DNA from: Akkermansiaceae bacterium UBA1506
Lineage (GTDB): Bacteria; Verrucomicrobiota; Verrucomicrobiia; Verrucomicrobiales; DEV007
Length of the DNA stretch: 9,748 nucleotides
Assembly (NCBI GenBank): GCA_002323995.1
Contig: DCQY01000051.1
Location: 1-9,748 of the forward strand
Reading direction: 5' to 3'
The translations under genes were made by a program, and so were the position numbers. The notes beneath the pieces are model-generated. The model was not told the origin of the DNA, did not search any database, and saw only the letters and a list, made by a program, of their open reading frames with translations. Positions 6,506-9,748 of the stretch are shown here, piece by piece (positions within the stretch are counted from its first letter, which is position 1; each line of letters starts with the position of its first letter).

Positions 6506-7417
6506 ATGAAAACACTTTCGAGGAGACGTTTCGCAACTGGTTTTGGCAGTTTAGTTCTCGGCGGATCGGTGGCTCCCGCTATCGAGGTTCCACAACGAAT
6601 TAATCCAAAGATCAGGGGTCTCTCGCTGGCCGCTTATTCTCTGCGCAGCAAGCTGCGGTGGATGAAGGGTAAGGATACGGGAGCAAAAATGGAGATGATG
6701 GATGTATTGGATTTTGCTGCAGAGGAGGGGTTTGACGGCGTGGAGTTAACTGCCTACTTTTTTGATCCGGAGGTGACGACCTCTGACCTCAATGACATCA
6801 AGCGACGAGCCCATGTTCTCGGCCTCGATATCACGGGAGGAGCGATTGGAAATAATTTCAGTTTTCCAGCAAACGATCCCTTCACGGCAGAGCAGCTTGC
6901 CTACACCAAGACCTGGATCGATCATTATGCTGCTCTTGGGGCACCGGTGATACGCATTTTCGCCGGCGGTAAGAATCCCCCGGGTGCCACGATCGAACAG
7001 GTGATCAAGAACGTGGTCACGAATCTTAACGTGATCCTGCCTTATGCCGCGGAAAAGGGCGTGATCCTCGGTATTGAGAATCACGATTCGATGACCGAGA
7101 TGGATAATTTGCTCGAGTTGATCGGGCGGATCGACTCGCCCTGGCTCGGAGTAACCTGGGATTCAGCCAATGTCGCGCCGACTGAGGATCCATATGCGGA
7201 GTTGGAGCGCATTGCGCCCTATGCGGTCAATGCTCAGCTCAAAGTCATGACCAAGGTAAATGGCGAAAAGGTAGAAGCCGATTTGCCGCGTCTCGTGCAA
7301 ATCCTGCGTGAGGCCGATTACAGCGGTCAGCTTGTTCTCGAATACGAGGAGAGGGAAGATCCGTTCACCGGAATTCCAAGGTTTAAGGAGGCAGTTGAAG
7401 CGGCTTTAAAGTTGTGA
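6506..7417 (+). CDS. Tat-exported sugar phosphate isomerase/epimerase-like TIM barrel
   Basis: This is a 303-residue protein of the xylose isomerase-like TIM barrel (AP endonuclease 2) superfamily. It begins LSRRRFATGFGSLVLGG, a near-perfect Tat signal (S5-R-R-R-F9), so the barrel works outside the cytoplasm and probably acquires its metal before export. The barrel runs from about residue 37. Likely divalent metal ligands in strand order are E191 (GIENHD), D219 (WDSAN), Q244 (NAQLKV) and E279 (VLEYE); H193 follows the first. Family members isomerise or epimerise sugars or related polyols, and Tat-exported members are common beside DUF1501 genes, but the substrate here cannot be named. The frame is open from 6371, overlapping the DUF1501 gene by 65 nt, yet the ATG at 6506 is far better because the Tat motif starts there. 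The gap from the DUF1501 stop is 70 nt. Only a weak GAGA sits before the start. Confidence 0.88.
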   Translation: MKTLSRRRFATGFGSLVLGGSVAPAIEVPQRINPKIRGLSLAAYSLRSKLRWMKGKDTGAKMEMMDVLDFAAEEGFDGVELTAYFFDPEVTTSDLNDIKRRAHVLGLDITGGAIGNNFSFPANDPFTAEQLAYTKTWIDHYAALGAPVIRIFAGGKNPPGATIEQVIKNVVTNLNVILPYAAEKGVILGIENHDSMTEMDNLLELIGRIDSPWLGVTWDSANVAPTEDPYAELERIAPYAVNAQLKVMTKVNGEKVEADLPRLVQILREADYSGQLVLEYEEREDPFTGIPRFKEAVEAALKL

Positions 7418-7492
7418 CCTATTTCAGGTAGGGTTGATGAGCTGTCGTTGAAATCCGCTGTTGGAATTTTCCGCGTCTTTTTGGTTAGAATT

Positions 7493-7496
7493 GAGG
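7493..7496 (+). promoter_or_regulatory. Ribosome binding site of PQQ-propeller gene
   Basis: GAGG lies 7 nt before the ATG at 7504 and supports that start. An ATG at 7499 is followed by AGA and then a TGA that overlaps the real start codon, so it gives only a two-codon ORF. Confidence 0.5.
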
Positions 7497-7503
7497 CCAT
7501 GAG

Positions 7504-8697
7504 ATGAAAATCACTGTTTTATTTGCATATGTCCTGACGGTCATACCGACAATATCCACTGGTGAGGATTGGCCATTCTGGCGAGGTCCCGACTACAACG
7601 GCATTACCAAGGAACGGCTTCCAGTTCCGATGCCTGACGAATTCCCGGTTCGGTGGACTCGTCAGATTGGTATCGGTTTCTCTTCATTTACCGCGGTGGG
7701 GAGCAAGGTTTTGACCATGGGAAATCAGGATGAGATGGACTCGGTCTGGTGCCTTGATGCCAAGACTGGCGAAACCATTTGGCAGCACACTTACGCTTGT
7801 GAGCTTGATCCACTCTACTACGAAGGGGGACCAGGAGGAACTCCAACCGTTCATGACGGTTTCGTTTATACTTTAAGTAAAAAGGGGCATGTCTTTTGCC
7901 TCGACCTTGAGACAGGAGAGGTTGTCTGGTCGAGGAACCTTATCAAGGATCATGAACTGGTTCTTCCAGAGTGGAGTTATGCCGGTTCACCCTTTGTGGC
8001 CGAAGATCGGCTGATTCTTAATGTTGGCCACGGGGGCATCGCACTTTCGTTAAAGACTGGGGAAACCCTCTGGTTGCCAAGCCAAGAAACTTCGGGATAT
8101 GCAACGGCCGTTCCATTCCAAAATGCGGATGAGCTCCAGCATCTTCTTTTTTCGGCGAAGTCGCTCATTGCCATCAATGCGGGAGATGGCTCCATTCACT
8201 GGAGTTTTCCATGGAAGAGCAGTCGTGACGTAAATGCGGCGGACCCGGTAGTGGCAGGAGATCGTCTGGTGGTGTCCTCCAGTGCAGGCACGAAAATGCT
8301 GCAGACCTTTCCCGGTAATCAAGCTCCGGAAATGATATGGGAACAGAAAGACATGAAGTGGTATTTTAATCCGGGGGTCTTGATTAAAGGACATATTTAT
8401 TCTCTTCACGGAACCACGCATCGACCGACCGAACTGATGTGCACCGATGTTGAAACCGGTGAAATTAGTTGGGCCGAAGAAGGCTTTGGCAGTGGCGGAC
8501 TCGTCGCGACTGAGGAGCACGTCATCGTTTTTGACCTCGGCATCTTGACAATTTTTCGGGCAAAGCCGGAAGCCTATGAGCCCATCGTCTGTCAGCAGAT
8601 CATGGAAGGTAAATGTTGGACGGCTCCGGTCTTTGCAAACGGCCGCATTTTCTGCCGTAATGCGGAAGGAACCGTCGTCGCTATTTTGGTGAAGTAG
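7504..8697 (+). CDS. Exported PQQ-type beta-propeller protein
   Basis: This is a 397-residue secreted propeller. A Sec signal peptide covers residues 1-20 (VLFAYVLTVIPTISTG), followed by EDWPFWRGPDYNGI, the typical opening of verrucomicrobial and planctomycete PQQ-like propellers. Blade motifs of the type (A/C)xDxxTGExxW occur at 83-93 (CLDAKTGETIW), 132-142 (CLDLETGEVVW), 180-190, 223-233 (AINAGDGSIHW) and 313-323 (CTDVETGEISW). It is much shorter than true quinoprotein dehydrogenases (around 600 residues), and I see no vicinal Cys pair or dedicated PQQ site, so it may be a binding or scaffold propeller like BamB. The start follows the TIM-barrel stop by 86 nt and has a GAGG ribosome site. 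It could alternatively act in electron transfer with the cytochrome-domain protein upstream; that is inference from context only. Confidence 0.85.
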   Translation: MKITVLFAYVLTVIPTISTGEDWPFWRGPDYNGITKERLPVPMPDEFPVRWTRQIGIGFSSFTAVGSKVLTMGNQDEMDSVWCLDAKTGETIWQHTYACELDPLYYEGGPGGTPTVHDGFVYTLSKKGHVFCLDLETGEVVWSRNLIKDHELVLPEWSYAGSPFVAEDRLILNVGHGGIALSLKTGETLWLPSQETSGYATAVPFQNADELQHLLFSAKSLIAINAGDGSIHWSFPWKSSRDVNAADPVVAGDRLVVSSSAGTKMLQTFPGNQAPEMIWEQKDMKWYFNPGVLIKGHIYSLHGTTHRPTELMCTDVETGEISWAEEGFGSGGLVATEEHVIVFDLGILTIFRAKPEAYEPIVCQQIMEGKCWTAPVFANGRIFCRNAEGTVVAILVK

Positions 8698-8841
8698 ATG
8701 GTCTAAACTTATCTTCTTCGAGCAGAATTTCGCGGGTGACGTCGGTCTCGACAGCGTCGGGTGACAAGAAAAGATCATTCAATGTTTCCGGATAGCTCAT
8801 CATGGCGTATCTTCGACTTATCTATGCTCTGCCGCAGTGTT

Positions 8842-8845
8842 AGGA
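8842..8845 (+). promoter_or_regulatory. Ribosome binding site of the esterase-fold gene
   Basis: AGGA lies 5 nt before the ATG at 8851 and 8 nt before the adjacent ATG at 8854. It supports an internal start over the upstream GTG at 8761. The 153-nt gap before it (8698-8850) has no convincing promoter. It does have a CGGGTGAC direct repeat at 8733-8740 and 8758-8765. Confidence 0.45.
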
Positions 8846-8850
8846 ATGTT

Positions 8851-9705
8851 ATGATGAAACGTCAGTTCTCAGTAACTATGGCGGTAGCTATCTTTTTGCT
8901 ATCTGCTTCCTTTGCGCAAGACGACTCCCACGAAGGTGCCTATCACAAAAACCTGAAATACACGGGGCCTGTTACCGGGGACGAAATTTTATACACACTT
9001 TACCTGCCGCGAAGTCATCGTAAAGGCGCTGGAACTTATCCGCTCGTCATCTTTCTCCATGGTGCTGGAGGAGGTAATTCCTCTTTCGAAGTGATGCAGA
9101 GCTATGAAGCTGCGAGGCAATCGGGATTAATTGGCGACGCCATATTTTTGTTTCCTGAGAAGTATGGCGGAACGGCGTGGCGAGATGGGGTAAAGGGCAA
9201 GAACGCCGAAACGAACGTATTGAGGGAGTTGTTGCCCTATCTCGAAAAAGAATACGGGGCCACCTCTGACCGTGAACAACGTACCATTATGGGATTTTCC
9301 ATGGGAGCAGCCGGGTCTATTTTCTGGGGAGGTAAATACCCCGAGCTTTTTTCTACCGTGGTGGCATTGGATGCGGGTGGCGGAAACAGTGTGTCGGATC
9401 CGACGATGAGGAATTACATCCCCGAGTATATTGAGAATACAGAAACGATTCGTTCATCCGTCAAAATTCGGCTGGTGCAGGGAGGGCTCAACACGAAGAA
9501 CTTTCAGGAAACGCTGAAGGAGTTGGCAATACCGTTCGACCTTGAGTATTTGCCCAACGCGGCCAGTGATTATCTCGAAAACTCATGCTGCCTGAATAAA
9601 AAAGACCCTAGTAAGAAGTTTCTCCATAACCCCAAATGCATGACGGAGGGTGAGTGGGGGAAAAGAACTTGGGAATTTATTGACGCAAATACAAGGTGGG
9701 ACTGA
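8851..9705 (+). CDS. Secreted alpha/beta-hydrolase (esterase-like) with unclear catalytic triad
   Basis: This is a 284-residue exported protein with an esterase D/feruloyl-esterase-like alpha/beta-hydrolase fold. A Sec signal peptide covers residues 1-23 (FSVTMAVAIFLLSASFAQ). The oxyanion region is FLHGAGGG (68-75), and the nucleophile elbow is GFSMG with S150, followed by AAGSIFWGGKYPELF. The usual C-terminal triad partners are not obvious: where relatives carry a Gly-x-x-Asp turn and then a Gly-x-x-His motif, this protein reads LVQGGLNTKN (208-217) and LPNAASDYLENSCC (234-247). The only histidine after S150 is H259 in KFLHNPKC. It also has Cys246, Cys247 and Cys263, possible disulfide partners outside the cytoplasm. 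The frame is open from 8761, but the ATG pair at 8851/8854 starts the signal peptide and follows an AGGA site. As last gene of the co-directional run, it may deacylate a sugar or be a binding relic. Confidence 0.82.
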   Translation: MMKRQFSVTMAVAIFLLSASFAQDDSHEGAYHKNLKYTGPVTGDEILYTLYLPRSHRKGAGTYPLVIFLHGAGGGNSSFEVMQSYEAARQSGLIGDAIFLFPEKYGGTAWRDGVKGKNAETNVLRELLPYLEKEYGATSDREQRTIMGFSMGAAGSIFWGGKYPELFSTVVALDAGGGNSVSDPTMRNYIPEYIENTETIRSSVKIRLVQGGLNTKNFQETLKELAIPFDLEYLPNAASDYLENSCCLNKKDPSKKFLHNPKCMTEGEWGKRTWEFIDANTRWD

Positions 9706-9748
9706 CGAGGAGACCCTATTCCCCACTGAGCAGCACGTAGCTCCAGTT

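Noticed and set aside
7418..7503. Possible hairpin and promoter (TTGAAA at 7448) between the TIM-barrel and propeller genes
   Set aside because: The stem has a bulge and no T-run directly after it, and no acceptable -10 box lies 16-18 nt from TTGAAA.
8733..8765. Direct repeat CGGGTGAC, two copies 25 nt apart, before the esterase gene
   Set aside because: Eight bases are too few to call a site, and no promoter elements accompany it.
8050..8778. Minus-strand ORF of 242 codons opposite the propeller gene
   Set aside because: It lies almost entirely opposite a well-supported propeller gene, has no recognisable domain or export signal, and its composition looks like a reverse-frame shadow.
8761..8850. 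N-terminal extension of the esterase frame from a GTG
   Set aside because: The signal peptide begins at the ATG pair 8851/8854 behind an AGGA site. The upstream 30 residues would bury it.
9716..9748. Possible C-terminus of a convergent minus-strand gene (NWSYVLLSGE then stop)
   Set aside because: Only ten codons are visible and other minus frames are open too, so coding cannot be shown.

Overview
The window reads as a chromosomal segment of a PVC-superphylum bacterium, most likely Verrucomicrobiota. I infer this from protein families, with no marker gene in view. The families are a FecR-LamG membrane protein, a PSCyt1-DUF1549-DUF1553 protein ('planctomycete cytochrome/PSD1'), a DUF1501 protein, a Tat-exported xylose-isomerase-like TIM barrel, a short PQQ-type propeller and a secreted esterase-fold protein. 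At the left edge is a secreted protein with Asp/Gly-rich calcium-binding repeats of the 'DSDxDxxxDSWEILHFG' type, common in verrucomicrobial exported proteins.

Layout: (1) Positions 1-323, minus strand: the N-terminal part of the exported calcium-repeat protein, cut by the window edge. (2) Positions 324-666: a divergent intergenic region with two perfect hairpins and an imperfect 13-nt direct repeat, and no recognisable sigma factor gene. (3) Positions 667-9705, plus strand: six genes in one direction with gaps of 42, 48, 70, 86 and 153 bases: fecR-lamG, PSCyt1/DUF1549/DUF1553, DUF1501, TIM barrel, PQQ-type propeller, esterase fold. The short gaps suggest one or two transcription units. The last gap is the widest and the likeliest place for an internal promoter, although I see no clear promoter there. 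(4) Positions 9706-9748: no confident feature.

How the genes may work together: every protein in the cluster carries an export signal or a membrane anchor, so the activity is in the periplasm or cell envelope. The PSCyt1/DUF1549/DUF1553 and DUF1501 pair is a recurrent neighbour pair in Planctomycetes and Verrucomicrobia whose biochemical role is not established. The remaining genes (sugar isomerase/epimerase fold, esterase fold, lectin-like LamG sensor) point to carbohydrate handling. A reasonable model is a glycan-responsive locus: the FecR-LamG protein would sense substrate and act on an ECF sigma factor encoded elsewhere. The exported enzymes would then process an esterified or sulfated glycan, with a c-type haem protein providing redox chemistry. 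This model is inference.

Several long ORFs on the opposite strand or in other frames lie wholly inside these genes and are treated as shadows. Four of the six plus-strand reading frames open upstream of the likely true start: PSCyt1/DUF1549/DUF1553, DUF1501, TIM barrel and esterase. For these I chose the ATG that begins the export signal. I see no tRNA, rRNA, CRISPR array, insertion sequence, phage gene or classical intrinsic terminator.
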